Shown: positions 53,436 to 64,000 of the stretch, piece after piece
Numbering within the stretch: position 1 is the first letter of the stretch
How the letters are laid out: every line of letters begins with the position of its first letter
Assembly: GCA_014526335.1 (NCBI GenBank)
Contig: JACTAT010000052.1
Location: 4,032,504-4,096,503 of the forward strand
Length of the DNA stretch: 64,000 bases
Reading direction: 5' to 3'
Source of the DNA: Chrysaora quinquecirrha
Taxonomy: Eukaryota > Cnidaria > Scyphozoa > Semaeostomeae > Pelagiidae
Made by a program: the position numbers and the translations under genes
Notes under the pieces: generated by a model
The model's input: only the letters and a program-made list of their open reading frames with translations
Told to the model about the DNA's origin: nothing
Database searches by the model: none

Positions 53436-54925
53436 GTAAGTTGGATTTTTTTTCAGAAGTTCAGTTCAGGTATTAACTAAAGAGGGTCTGGGTCTCCTTA
53501 TTGTAGGGGGTGCCCGAGGGGTGCCTGAGGGGTGCCTGGATACCAGATACGCTCTTTTTCAAATTCAAAATACCTTATACCAACAATGTTTTCACGCCAA
53601 GATACCTCAACCTTGTTGCTTTCTTACCTTTTGAAAGATATCTGATATACAATATTCTTTTGATTAGAGATTTCCAAGAAATAACTCCCCCCCCCATGAA
53701 ATACACGATGTCCTGATAACCAAATTACAACAGGAACCTAAAACTTCACGAATAACGAAGGCAGTACTACTACAAGGACATATTCTTCTGAACCTCAAAT
53801 GCCTTCCGAATTTCGAAAACTGAGAGCTTCCAAAAACAGAATCCATGATTTTCGAAAAACAGGAATTCTGGAAATCTGAAAAATTTCGCGCCAAAATTCT
53901 TGCTTGCCTCGTCCCCAGACTCTTTCGTGGAATGCCTCCTGGTAAAATTGCAGTCGCGTTTGACCTAAAAGCACACATTCCGAAAAAAGAGAGCTACCGA
54001 GAAAAGAATCGGTTTACAAGAACACGCCCTAAGATTACCACTAGTAAGTACAGTACTTCTAGAGCAGTACTCAAGAGTAGTATCATTCTAAAAGTATTAC
54101 AAGCCCTTCTATGAGAAGAGCTGTTAGCTGTGTAAGCTGTTACACAGAGAGACCTGTTGTCGTTTTTACGAAAAATGATTACACGTCTTCCCCCCAACAT
54201 GGACATCCATGTGCTAGTGTCAGACAGAAGTAATCAGGTTGTTAGGAAATAACACTGTACATTTCTATATCCTCACTTTTACCAGAATCCTGTGTGTTTC
54301 GAATACAGTAGGAATACTCCACGAACTAGCGCAAATATATTACTCATTTCTGTTTACCTTTTCAGTTTAGGAATGATAGAAAGATTGGTGAAAAATCAGA
54401 CGGAGACGAGAAGGAAAAGATTCAACAAAATAGAGATTTTTATTTTTATTTTGTTCTGCTCAAGTATCATAATTTGGAAACGTAACTAGTAAAATACGTT
54501 CATGTTAATCTAAGCACCTGTAGAATACTTTTACCCCTGGATCTGCAAGCAAGGTTATTGGCGAACAAACCATAAGGTATATAGCGCTTGCTCCTAGACA
54601 TGTTGTAGTCTTAAATTTTGCATGTCCACCAATTCGTATGTTGTTGTGGAAATTTTGTTGCTTTTACTCTGTTGCAAATTTCAGACGTGACTAGAATAGA
54701 CTTGACTTGAATATACTTGAATATACTTGGAAAAGTAGAATCCCCTCTGTATGTTATAAACAATTGATTGCTTGATGATTGAATTGATAATGATGTTGTA
54801 ATCAGTTATAATCAAAATTGTATTGTATTCTATTGTAGCTTATATATTTTAATGTTAGTGTTTGCAATTGTGATTTGGTACTAATTTAAGCTAACACAAG
54901 CAAACTACAGAGATTGCATTAAGTT
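53436..54925. other. region between PAN copy 1 and the LINE fragment
   Basis: No further exon for copy 1 could be supported. A short run of C (about 53,687-53,695) and an AT-rich stretch are all that stand out. Confidence 0.4.
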
Positions 54926-54929
54926 TTGC

Positions 54930-55190
54930 ATTTTACTGTGTATTGCAGAATGAACATGCACATTTGTTATAAAGAAACCAAGTCTTGATCAGTGATTTAA
55001 ACTGTTTGCTATTTCGAGCTAGAAGCGAGTTCCATACTTTTGACCCTTGATAACGTAACGATTTGATCCTGTAGTTGGTAGTTCTCACCTTTGGAACTTC
55101 TAGTTGTTTAGATATACGCAGATCATGCCTAGTTATCTTTGCTGAGAGGTAGTCGTGATCTTGAAGATATCTGAAAGAAGTAGACATGCA
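54930..55190 (-). mobile_element. 3' end of a non-LTR retrotransposon
   Basis: A - strand frame reads KITRHDLRISKQLEVPKVRT, then YQGSKVWNSL and KSLIKTWFLYN. This is the usual C-terminal tail of CR1/L2-type reverse transcriptase proteins. The rest of the element is absent (5' truncation). Confidence 0.65.
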
Positions 55191-55304
55191 GTGGTGGATT
55201 TATCCGAGGAGGGGCATCTAACTCCTCGAAAAAGCGTACGAGATTCCTATTGAAGAGGATTCTTACAAGATTCCAGCTGAGGGTTTATAATATTCCAAGG
55301 AGTG

Positions 55305-56870
55305 AATTGCCCTCAGATTTATTAGGGAATGGTCTTTCTGTCCCATCAATGTCTTTGCTCCTCTGAGAATATTCAATGGACAAACATTTTCGTGTAACAG
55401 GTCGTTTCATTGTCAAACAAACCTCCGTACAGCGTACACCTCTCTGCAACGGACTATAAAATTGAACCCAGAAGGTTTCCATCATGTGGAAGTTCCACTG
55501 TACGTTTATTTTCTCTTTTGGAAATTTTAGCGACTAACTCCAATTTTGAATTGACAAGACAAAAGACATGTTTGCTCCAATCGTTTCCCTAAGGGTGTAA
55601 GTCTGATTTAAACATATTTGCAATGTTATTACACTATTTTCTCCATTTTGTCTTTTTTGTAGATTAGAGAATGGCCATTCGATTCAATGGAAAGTTATTT
55701 CACTCCAGCATTTTAAAGAATCATATAAGTTTGTGGTAGGGGGACTTTAACAAATTAGTATTCTGTAGCAGAAGTATGCGTGAATGTCGTACATTTTAAC
55801 CAATCAGATATATCCAAGTGTGTTACGTGAATTTTTTGTTGCAATCGAGGCCGTTCTTTTCTATTTGCACAATACAGTTATTTTATGAGCATCCAGCAAC
55901 TCCATTCCGATGCCAATATCAATGTCATAGACTTTTTGTGTAAGCATTTTTTTGAATGTTTTCAAACGAACTTGCATCTTTTTTCCGCTGATAAAAACGT
56001 TTGTCTACTAAGATTCCTCGTACCCCTTCTTTGAAACGTAAGCACGTATGCCCTAACGTGACTCGAATAAAGGCTGGTCTAATGAATACTAAGGTCGGTA
56101 AAGTGGATATGGTCAGATAAATGCCCCTTTTTTCGTCTCCATTCAATAAATACGCGGGTGCGAAGTGGAGGGCAACGCTTTTTCGATAGCTGCAACCAGT
56201 GTCATTCGCACTATAAAATCACGCCTCAATTCAATTTCGTCGATACTGTTTCCTTTAAATTAATTGCAAACATAACAACAGGCAAACACTGCCGTCATTT
56301 GTGGTTAGAACCCTTCTGAATTCAATTGGATTTTACAATAGGATATTGCAGGTACGCAGAATAAGTTAAAATTTGAATCGTTTTAACTTCGATATTGTTT
56401 CAATCGACTATTGGCTGCAAGAAGAAACATCTTTCAAACAGAATTCTGAAAACTTGCGTCAACCAATTCAGATCATCTGGACTTCTCTGAATTTTGAGTT
56501 TTGTGAATTTTGCATCATCCTTTATCAAGACAAGATCAACAAAATGATGTTGAAAGAATTGAAACATTTTGTGCTTTATGGAAGATTCTTCACTATAATG
56601 TACGTACTGCAAATGTTTTCGTATTATATCTAATTATCAACCATCACTAGCTATTGTTTTTAACATACGTTTACTAACAAACACAACAACTTTAATCTTA
56701 AAAAATATATTTATCTTATCATTTTGCAGATGTCTGGTCTTCTCTGTGACGTTTTTAAAACTGAATGCACGGATTGTCAGGTCTGCTTGCTATACATATG
56801 GCAACTTCAGCTACGTCACAACGAATGCGTTACTACAAGGATCTGTCCTAGCTTTTTTTAACAATAAAGC
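55305..56870 (+). repeat. duplicated block A, second copy
   Basis: Partner of 46835-49860 without the two insertions. It shows the ancestral arrangement at both insertion sites. Confidence 0.85.
56212..56218 (+). promoter_or_regulatory. TATA box of PAN copy 2
   Basis: TATAAAA in the same position relative to exon 1 as in copy 1, about 326 bases upstream of ATG 56544. The surrounding block is almost identical in the two copies. Confidence 0.4.
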
Positions 56871-58386
56871 ACAAGACGAATGCAAAGGAGAGTGTATTCT
56901 CAACCCACTGTGTAAATCCATCAATATTCATACGAATGGATCTTGCCATCTAAATCATAAGTCTGCCGCTGATCCTTCAGACATAAGCATGCTGACCCCC
57001 ATGTCAGATTGGACTTTTATGTCTACAAGTTACACACAACGACTGGTAAGACATATTACTTGCTTAGTCTTTGTTTGAGTTTTTCAACTTACCCTTCAAT
57101 AATTTTCAGATGTCTGGAATTTTCCCATTGTCTTGCTTAGACTTATTACATTTTGTGTTGGTTTTCCCTCAAAACCTTATCAACAACCTAAACAGCGATA
57201 ACATACTCAGGAAATCGTTTAAAACTATAGGATTCGTTTGAACACCTAGCAATCCAACTCAATGGAGATGACTGTGGCTCCTGTAATAAGTCTAGGTCTT
57301 GTTTAAGGAACTCGCTTCACAAGTCGTTAGTGAGTTGGCAATTGAAGTGAAACGCTGGGGATTTGTTTGTAGACATACATTGAATTGAATTGATGTTATT
57401 GTTGTTCGCTTCAGTCAGTAGTTTGAGTGTCCACTAATTCACATTAAATAGCGATAACTGTGACTCAGGTGATAAGTCTAGTTTGTTTTGGCGTCCGGGA
57501 ATGCACCTCAGTAGGCAAATAAGTGACTTGTGTAGCGAGTCTGGAGAAAACCACTCCTGAAACACCACTGAAAGAACATTGGTTTTTCGTAATGTTTAGT
57601 ATTAACCTACGTACCTTTTTTTCATCTCTGTTTTTCTTGCTTTACACAGCTTGGTTTATACTGCGAAAGGTATGATCCATGTGGAGAAGACTTCCTCTGC
57701 CAAGACTCTTGCGACTGCCCTGGATATGTTTGCATCCCTTGTCGTTTAGCCCCTGGAACTTGTCGAGGTAACCAGTCAGAAATAAACAAAATAACGCTTA
57801 CCAATGTGTTAGGGGCTATTCCTCTTTTGCTCACATTGACAGTAACAGTAAAACTGATACTGATAAGACAGAATATGTTACACGTAATAAAATGTTTTCC
57901 CTTCATTTTCACGCTGCAGTACTTTGAGTGGACCATAGCCTGTTTGCCGTTCTTCTTCGAAAGAGCGCACAGCTGCGAGTCAGTTTCTCTCCCGAACAAA
58001 AGTCCAATTGAGAAAACATTTTATATGAGCGTCCCCCAGATTATCCATGAGTTATTTTCAACTCTAGGCGAAAAAAACAAACAGAAAATGTAATCTAGTA
58101 CTAGGGAGTGTACTTCAAAAATTTTGACAGGGGGCTCAGCTTATTCTTTTGGGTCTGAAATTTTGGTATTTGGTATTTACAATAATGCAAAAATCAGCCT
58201 CTCATCCGATTGCGACAATGTCAATGCGAGGTTTGAGCAAGCAGCAGGTTTCTTACTGAAGCATATTTCCTCTGGTTATTGTGTGCATCCAAATGGAGGA
58301 AGTTCGAATCCTTTGGCTGGTACTGCAATAGTTTTACATCAAGCATGAGGATTAAGCACTATATTGGAGTTTAAATTCGTCTATGG
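56544..58386 (+). CDS. PAN/apple + Cys-rich protein, copy 2, with decayed trefoil exon
   Basis: Exons 56544-56599, 56730-57045 and 57650-57767 join in phase. They encode a signal peptide (MMLKELKHFVLYGRFFTIIC then LVFSVTFLKLNA), a PAN/apple domain (RSACYTYGNFSYV, DECKGECILNPLCKSINI, CHLNHKSAADP, WTFMSTSYT) and an EGF-like Cys-rich segment (YCERYDPCGEDFLCQDSCD, CPGYVCIPC). PAN domains bind proteins or sugars outside the cell. The fourth exon, about 58124-58386, is a trefoil-like module missing its first third and carrying a TGA where copy 1 reads on, so the intact product probably ends early or uses an unseen exon. The start is fixed by two adjacent ATGs followed by a hydrophobic stretch. Confidence 0.75.
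58124..58386 (+). pseudogene. decayed trefoil-like exon of PAN copy 2
   Basis: Recognisable modules remain (ISLSSDCDNVNARFEQAAGF, LLKHISSGYCVHPNGGSSNP, then EFKFVYG before a gtaagt donor). The first subrepeat is absent, no clear acceptor is seen, and an in-frame TGA near 58346 interrupts the last subrepeat. Confidence 0.7.
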
Positions 58387-59045
58387 TAAGTTAAAAAGCT
58401 TTGTAATTGTCATTCGTTGGAAGACTGGACTGAGCAAGGAGATCCCCGTTGAGTCAAAATACTTGAAATCGTCTACTACTAAGGTTCACTTATTGCTATT
58501 CGTTATAGCGAATCTCGTTATTCCTTGTTTTGTTCCCTGTTTTCAGAAAAGTTGCCAGCTCGATCCCGGATAACGCTCCTTTTTGAAAACGCCCTTTCCC
58601 TCTCAATGAAATCTACTTTGCAACGCCTTTCTTACCATTGCGGGACCCTTCCGACGCAGAACCCTGGCTGACCCCTCTGTGTATGAAAGTGATTAATACT
58701 CGGGTTAATGGGCACTTAACTCGACATACGCTATGCGGCTTTGGTTCTGTTGGGGCTGTTCAGCAGTAAAGAGAGGATGATCAGCAAGAAGTTTAAGAAT
58801 TCAGTAGGGTGGAAGTATATCGTGCTTACTGTTGGGGGAAACCACTGAGTATTGGGTTTTCCGACAGATTAGCCTCCACACTACTCAACACCCCTCGCAC
58901 TTCTGGACAAGAGCGGTGACGAGTTGTTCCTTCCATCTGTGTCAGCGGTAGCATTTGGAAGGCGCGCTATCATCGTCGTGTAATTGCTCTTTGCTTAGGG
59001 CCTTATCCATCCACACATTATAATATATAAAATAACGTCGCTCTT

Positions 59046-59345
59046 ATAGGGTCTGACCAAACGATCAAACATTGTTGGTCAAACATTTGAAATTTGCTTT
59101 AATGGTTGGCCGTTTTGCCACGTCCAAAAACATTGCTCGTCCAACATTTTGAGACAACAAGTTACTGCTACTGCGCAAGCACGGACGCCTTGTTGCTAAG
59201 AAATGTTGCTAAGTGCTGAAATGTTGCAAGTTTTTTAAGTTTAATATCGAATATGGCTACCAGGAAGAGACCCGCAGCAAAAAATGACCCAAGCAAGAAA
59301 TGTTGGACGAGCAATGTTTCTGGACGTGGCCAAACAGTCAAAAAT
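59046..59345. repeat. GGCCAAAC family copy downstream of PAN copy 2
   Basis: GACCAAACGATCAAACATTG at the left, inverted ACGTGGCCAAACAGTC near the right, with the GTTGCTAAGAAATGTTGC core. Confidence 0.6.
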
Positions 59346-59884
59346 GTTATTTCATTCTAATGCATTGTTTGCATGTCCTTTCAGATGAAAATTAAGTTCA
59401 GAGTTTCAAGTTTTTGACAAAGATGAAATATGAAGAAGGCAGAGAATGCGATAAAGATTTGCCTGGTAGAAATATTGTCTTGGACTTTATTAAAATAGAT
59501 TTTTGATATTTATTAATTCATATTAAACTAGATAACTAAGATATTTCATTCTTAAAGGACCCGAAAATAACATATTTGTCCCACAATCGAGAAAGAAGAG
59601 AAGAACGATAGCATGATGCTATTGTCTTTTAGATATATTGTCAGCAAAGTCCACATAAATGAACCACCACTTTTTGAACTTTTAATCTAAAATAGAGCAA
59701 TTTTGATGTTTTAATAAGAACACAACAGATCCTTACATTTATTCAGGGTCTTAATTAAAATATGCTAATCATGGGCTTTTTAAAAAGTTATGCACAATCT
59801 TTCGTTCATGATGCATGCGCCATTGCTCTAGTAGACTACTTACGGCTACTTACCGAATTACTTTACCTGACCATGCAAGACTGA

Positions 59885-60470
59885 CTCGACCTGACATGAT
59901 CTGACTTGGCTGGACTTAATTTGACTTGATTTGACTTGACTTGACTTGACTTGACTTGATTTGACTTACTTGACTTGACTTGACTTGGCTTGACTTGGCT
60001 TGACTTGGCTTGGCTTGGCTTGGCTTGGCTTGGCTTTGGCTTTGGCTTGGCTTGGCTTGAATTGACCTAACTTCACTTGACTTGGCTTGACTTGACTTGA
60101 CTTGATTTGACTTGAGTTGGCTTGGCTTGGCTTGCGTTTTCTTGGCTTTACTTTGCTTGTCTTGACTTGACTTGACTTGGCTTGGCTTGGCTTTTGCTTG
60201 GCTTGGCTTGGATTGATTTGACTTGACTTGACTTTGCTTGACTTGGCTTGATTTAGCTTGGCTTGGCTTGGCTTGACTTGGCTTGGCTTGGCTTTGGCTT
60301 GGATTGGCTTGCATTGATTTGACTTTACTTGACTTGACTTGGCTTGACTTAGCTTGGCTTGGCTTGGCTTTGTTTGGCTTGGCTTGGCTTGGCTTGGTTT
60401 GGCTTGGCGGGGCTTGGCCTGACTTGGTTTTACTTGGCTTGGCTTGTCTTGGCTTGGCTTGGCTTGTATG
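59885..60470. repeat. TTGGC/TTGAC pentamer repeat before PAN copy 3
   Basis: About 585 bases of CTTGG and CTTGA pentamers. Long open frames rich in KPSQA or LAWLG result from the repeat alone. It ends about 200 bases before exon 60672. Confidence 0.88.
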
Positions 60471-60671
60471 AGATAATAATCAACAGTACATTCTCTTCAG
60501 CTCATTGCTGGTACTTGGCAGGAGTTGATAATTGTTTCGATGCATTTTCAGTATTCATAAATATTCATATTGTTCTTTGTCATCAATTACTAAATTTGAA
60601 ACCAGTGCCACAAAGCAGAGAATAACACATTCTGGATTCCCTTAATCAATGTAATCCTAATATCAAGGAAT

Positions 60672-63600
60672 ATGGCTCCGAAAGACCCAAGAAATTGTGT
60701 GCTTAGTTGGAAATTCTTCTATTTGATGTATGTATGCAATCCTTTCTTCCATTTTGGCTTGTAAACCTTTTAATTTTCATTAAATGTTGGAAGAATTTGG
60801 TAAACAAGAGTTAAATAGTACACGATGGATGGTGCATTCCTCATACAGAAATACTATGCTTCAATATTCTAAGAATTCGAGCATTGCTGTCAACTGGCAA
60901 GCGCATTAGCCGAGCAAAATTAGTCATTCACTAATCTTGATTTGGTACCCAAAAGCAAACCTCTTACTAGATGAAGAAGCGCAACGCGCGAATATTCGCA
61001 GGTTTTTTTGAAATCTTCGAAACTACTTGAGCAAGAGCAAAACAGTGCTTGCCACTGCAGGCGTGAAGTTTAAAGCACTTGTCCCGAATACCTGGAAGTC
61101 AACTCACTCAACATACTGTTGACAAGTAGTCAAGGTTTTTGATGCTGTTTTGGTTCAAACTCTGTAAGATCGGACGAATCAGAGTAATTTTTGAGCATGT
61201 AAGGGAATTTGTTTTAAACGCAATGTCTTGGTCTACTTAACAGCACTTTTAATTTTTTTTGTCTTACCCAAAAGCTCGTGGTATTAAGAGTTAAGTTGGG
61301 TCCTGGTTCAAACCCAGGCCATGAAAGATAATCAGCAGGTTAAGGCATCGTTTGAGATCCTCTAGCGACCGAGGCTAAATGCACCTCAACCTCACCTTCA
61401 CCTGCCTTTCATAGCTTCTTTCATGTCTTGCCCAGCTTACGTGACGGCTTTTAGTTGGTTTTAAATCAATGATTATTTGTTTGAGCGGAGAACCTAAACT
61501 TTTTAAAATAACTTAAATCTTATCATTTTGCAGATGTCTTGTCCTTTTCATGTCTTTCTTGAAAATGAATGCAAGGATTGTAAGGTCTGCTTGCTTTACA
61601 TATGGCAACTTCAGTTACGTCACAGCGAATGCGTTACTACAAGGATCCGTCATAGCTTCTTTCGACAACAAAGCAACAGACGAATGCAAAGTTGAATGTA
61701 TTCTCAACCCACAGTGTAAATCCATCAATATTCATACGAATGGATCTTGCAAACTCAATGATAAATCTGCTGCTGATCCTTCTGATAACAGCACGTTGAC
61801 TGTTATGCAAGACTGGACTTTTATATCTACCAATTATACAGAGAGGATGGTATGACCTATAGATTTCTTTTAACGCAGAGTAACCCACCTTGTAGAAACC
61901 CTAACAAAGAGATACACATGTGATGTTATGGTAAAATCCTAGTATCCTATTCACCAGGGGTGGTCACGTACGGTTAAATTTTTCACTCTACATTGGTCCT
62001 GAGAACAGAAATAAACCATCCATAAATTTGCCGAAAATTTCTTGAGAAAATTTGTTTAACAAAATTTGTCAGGAAACTGCTGAAACTTGGTGCGAACGAG
62101 CCTTACAGTACTTTTGAGCTTAGGAAATCCGTAGTTCTAACAAACAAATAGATTGTATAAGTGAAATTTCAGATCAAGAAAATCACAGTAACATAGGTAA
62201 AAAATATTGAAACAAATGTTAATAAAAATCTAAATAAGCGGGGGTCCTAATAAGAGCGGGGTTGAAAATTTTTCAAAAAATTCATTATCGGGGAGGGGAT
62301 GGCAATTGGACACCAAAGAGTAGCAGTTTTTTTGGACAAAGCTCTTCATCATAAATTTTTTCCAAGATTTTCTTGAGGAATATATCGATTAGCGATGCCA
62401 CCTGTTTTCTAACTTTTTTTGGAAATCCTACCCGGTTCCCCTCAAATATCCTAACCATCTTGGAAATTTAACTCCGCTTAACCCAACCAAATTTCTTTCT
62501 CTTCATAAGGGCAAAAGAGAAAAGTGCTAGCAATGACGATACAACCAGTTCTTTAGGCTAGTATTGGTAAAAGATTAATTGAACGAAAAAGTGTTTGTAT
62601 ATCACTTTTGTTCGATAGAAGAAAGTTACTAGTTTTGGGAACATGGCTCTCTATAGGGACATGACCGCAGTGCCCTTAATCCGAGACAGTGAAGGTGAAG
62701 GTGAAATGGTGTTTAAGCGCCAGTCACTAGGATCTCAGTAGTATGTTAACTAATCAAGACCTCGACCCTGGCTGTGACGCTACCGTGGCTAGGCTCGAAC
62801 CCTGACCACAATGAGTTTCTGACACTACGAGTCAGCTGGATAACACCACGAGGCTAAAGCACCTTCAAGTGGCAAGGGGCTAAACGGTGCAAGACCAAAT
62901 CTACCTGTACTTGTTCATTATTCAAAGGGGCCTATAAGGCGTACAACAACGTTGTATTGTATTCCTGTTGACTGATGATTAATGATTTACATATGTTTTT
63001 CTGATGGTCGACAGTACATTGTCTATTCGTTAAATACGTTACCTGTTGAGGTTCACAGTGCTATTCTTTTTCTTTGTAAAGAAGCTGTAATGTACCGGCT
63101 ATCCTCCTATTGTCAGGGCTGGCAGGCAGGACTGTGAATATTTGTAAACATCTCACAGAGACAGAAATTTTGGTGGTTTTGGGGGTTTAACCCCCGCAGT
63201 TTCTCCAGTTGTCGAAAATTCTGCGATTTTTCTTTGGAAATGGCACAAAACAAAGCATTTTCAACGATTGTCCGGAATTTAGATATTTTTGCCCAACTAG
63301 TGGGAATGTTGAATTTCCACGGTTATATGTAAACATTTCCCATAATTAACGCTTTCTGGGCAACAAACCAGAGCTAGCCAGAGCCATAATAAATTGGCAA
63401 TTCTGCCTTCGCATAAAGTTCCCCCTTCTAATAACCACTCCCTTCCATTAAGCGCCATCAAAATTTAAGAAGTTTTTATACGCGGCGGCATTTATTACAG
63501 TGAATACAATAGATAAACTTTTAAGCTGATCTCTGTATATTTTTTGAGAGATTTGGCGATGAGACAGTAAGATAACATTTTATGTCTTATATCTTCTTAA

Positions 63601-64000
63601 AGCCTTCTAAAGATATAATTAGTGGCTTATAATCCAACTACTTAAAACATTTTTAAAACACCTGTCTCCAAAGACTATCTATACGGGGGGCCTATTATAG
63701 GGGGTCCAGAAGCCGCGAAACCGTGAAAAAATCAGCTTAAAGCCGCAATCCGTCGTCAAAAAATGGCTAAGCCGCTGCCGAATAGGCCCCCTATACGTTA
63801 CGTAATGTTTCACTTTGGTTGATACAAGACGTCTGTTTAATTTTTTCTTGGTGGTTTTGGTGGTTTAGAGCCCCCGCAGTTTCTCCAATTTTCGGAAATT
63901 TTGCGATTTTTCTTTGGAAAAGGCACAATACAAGACGTCTGTTTAACTTTTAACCTGTATGTTTTTTTTTGTTTTGATTTGTAGCTTGGTGGATATTGCC
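60672..64000 (+). CDS. PAN/apple + Cys-rich protein, copy 3, 3' truncated by the window
   Basis: Exons 60672-60727, 61534-61849 and 63985 onward. Exon 1 is 56 nt, exactly as in copies 1 and 2, but its sequence differs (MAPKDPRNCVLSWKFFYLI), and it joins in phase 2 to CLVLFMSFLKMNA to make a signal peptide. The PAN domain (RSACFTYGNFSYVTANALL, DECKVECILNPQCKSINIH) is almost identical to copy 1 from the middle of exon 2 on. Exon 3 starts LGGYC at the window edge. No TATA box like that of copies 1 and 2 was found upstream. Likely intact, secreted. Confidence 0.78.
61625..64000 (+). repeat. duplicated block B, second copy
   Basis: Near-identical to 49831-52095, with one extra 106-bp insertion at 63686-63791. 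The block runs past the window end. Confidence 0.9.
63686..63791. mobile_element. 106-bp inverted-repeat element (MITE-like) with target duplication
   Basis: Ends GGGGGCCTATT and AATAGGCCCCC are an 11-bp perfect inverted repeat. TATACG flanks both sides (63680-63685 and 63792-63797). The paralogous site in copy 1 near 51,890 has a single TATACG and no insert. Confidence 0.85.

Larger units (their letters stand above)
58387..60671. other. region between PAN copies 2 and 3
   Basis: Contains the GGCCAAAC repeat and the TTGGC pentamer array listed separately. No coding exon or TATA box comparable to copies 1 and 2 was seen. Confidence 0.4.

Noticed and set aside
59916..60625. Open frames rich in KPSQA or LAWLG
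   Set aside because: Produced by the TTGGC/TTGAC pentamer array; no gene-like composition outside it.

Overview
The window is animal nuclear DNA: AT-rich, with many short exons, GT-AG introns of about 100 to 1,300 bases, and dense short inverted-repeat transposon remnants. A cnidarian (coral or sea anemone) is the best guess. This rests on the secreted-domain combinations and repeat style and was not tested by any search. All recognised genes lie on the + strand.

Layout. (1) 1-2,950: repeats, including two tRNA-derived SINE-like pieces; no gene seen. (2) 2,973-23,584: a complete 39-exon gene for the FAN/NSMAF protein (GRAM/PH, BEACH, WD40). The hand-built splice model is open from ATG to TGA and gives 1,000 residues. 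Several introns carry inverted-repeat elements. (3) 23,585-29,800: repeat-rich intergenic DNA with a mariner-like element, a 48-bp GGT-rich minisatellite and copies of a roughly 190-bp repeat. (4) 29,838-31,037: an intronless 399-residue basic, Ser/Arg-rich protein of unknown function. (5) 32,165 to about 46,788: a secreted ADAM/reprolysin-type metalloprotease with an unusual layout: signal peptide, beta-trefoil-like module in place of a normal prodomain, catalytic domain, half a disintegrin domain, CUB, then three more trefoil-like modules. The exon carrying the zinc site is tandemly duplicated, and splice phases allow exactly one copy per transcript. (6) 49,555-64,000: three tandem paralogues encoding signal peptide, PAN/apple domain and a Cys-rich EGF-like segment. 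The first two are followed by a trefoil-like exon of the same family as in the protease. Copy 1 is frameshifted and looks like a recombinant of copies 2 and 3. Copy 2 has a decayed trefoil exon. Copy 3 runs off the window.

The most interesting signals are the protease locus (new-looking architecture plus a mutually exclusive catalytic exon pair), the phase 1-1 trefoil exon family shared between adjacent genes, the mosaic structure of the PAN paralogues, and several repeat families whose copies carry their own reiterated short word near inverted ends. NSMAF is a cytosolic adaptor; the protease and PAN/trefoil genes are predicted extracellular and may form a locus expanded by exon shuffling and local duplication.
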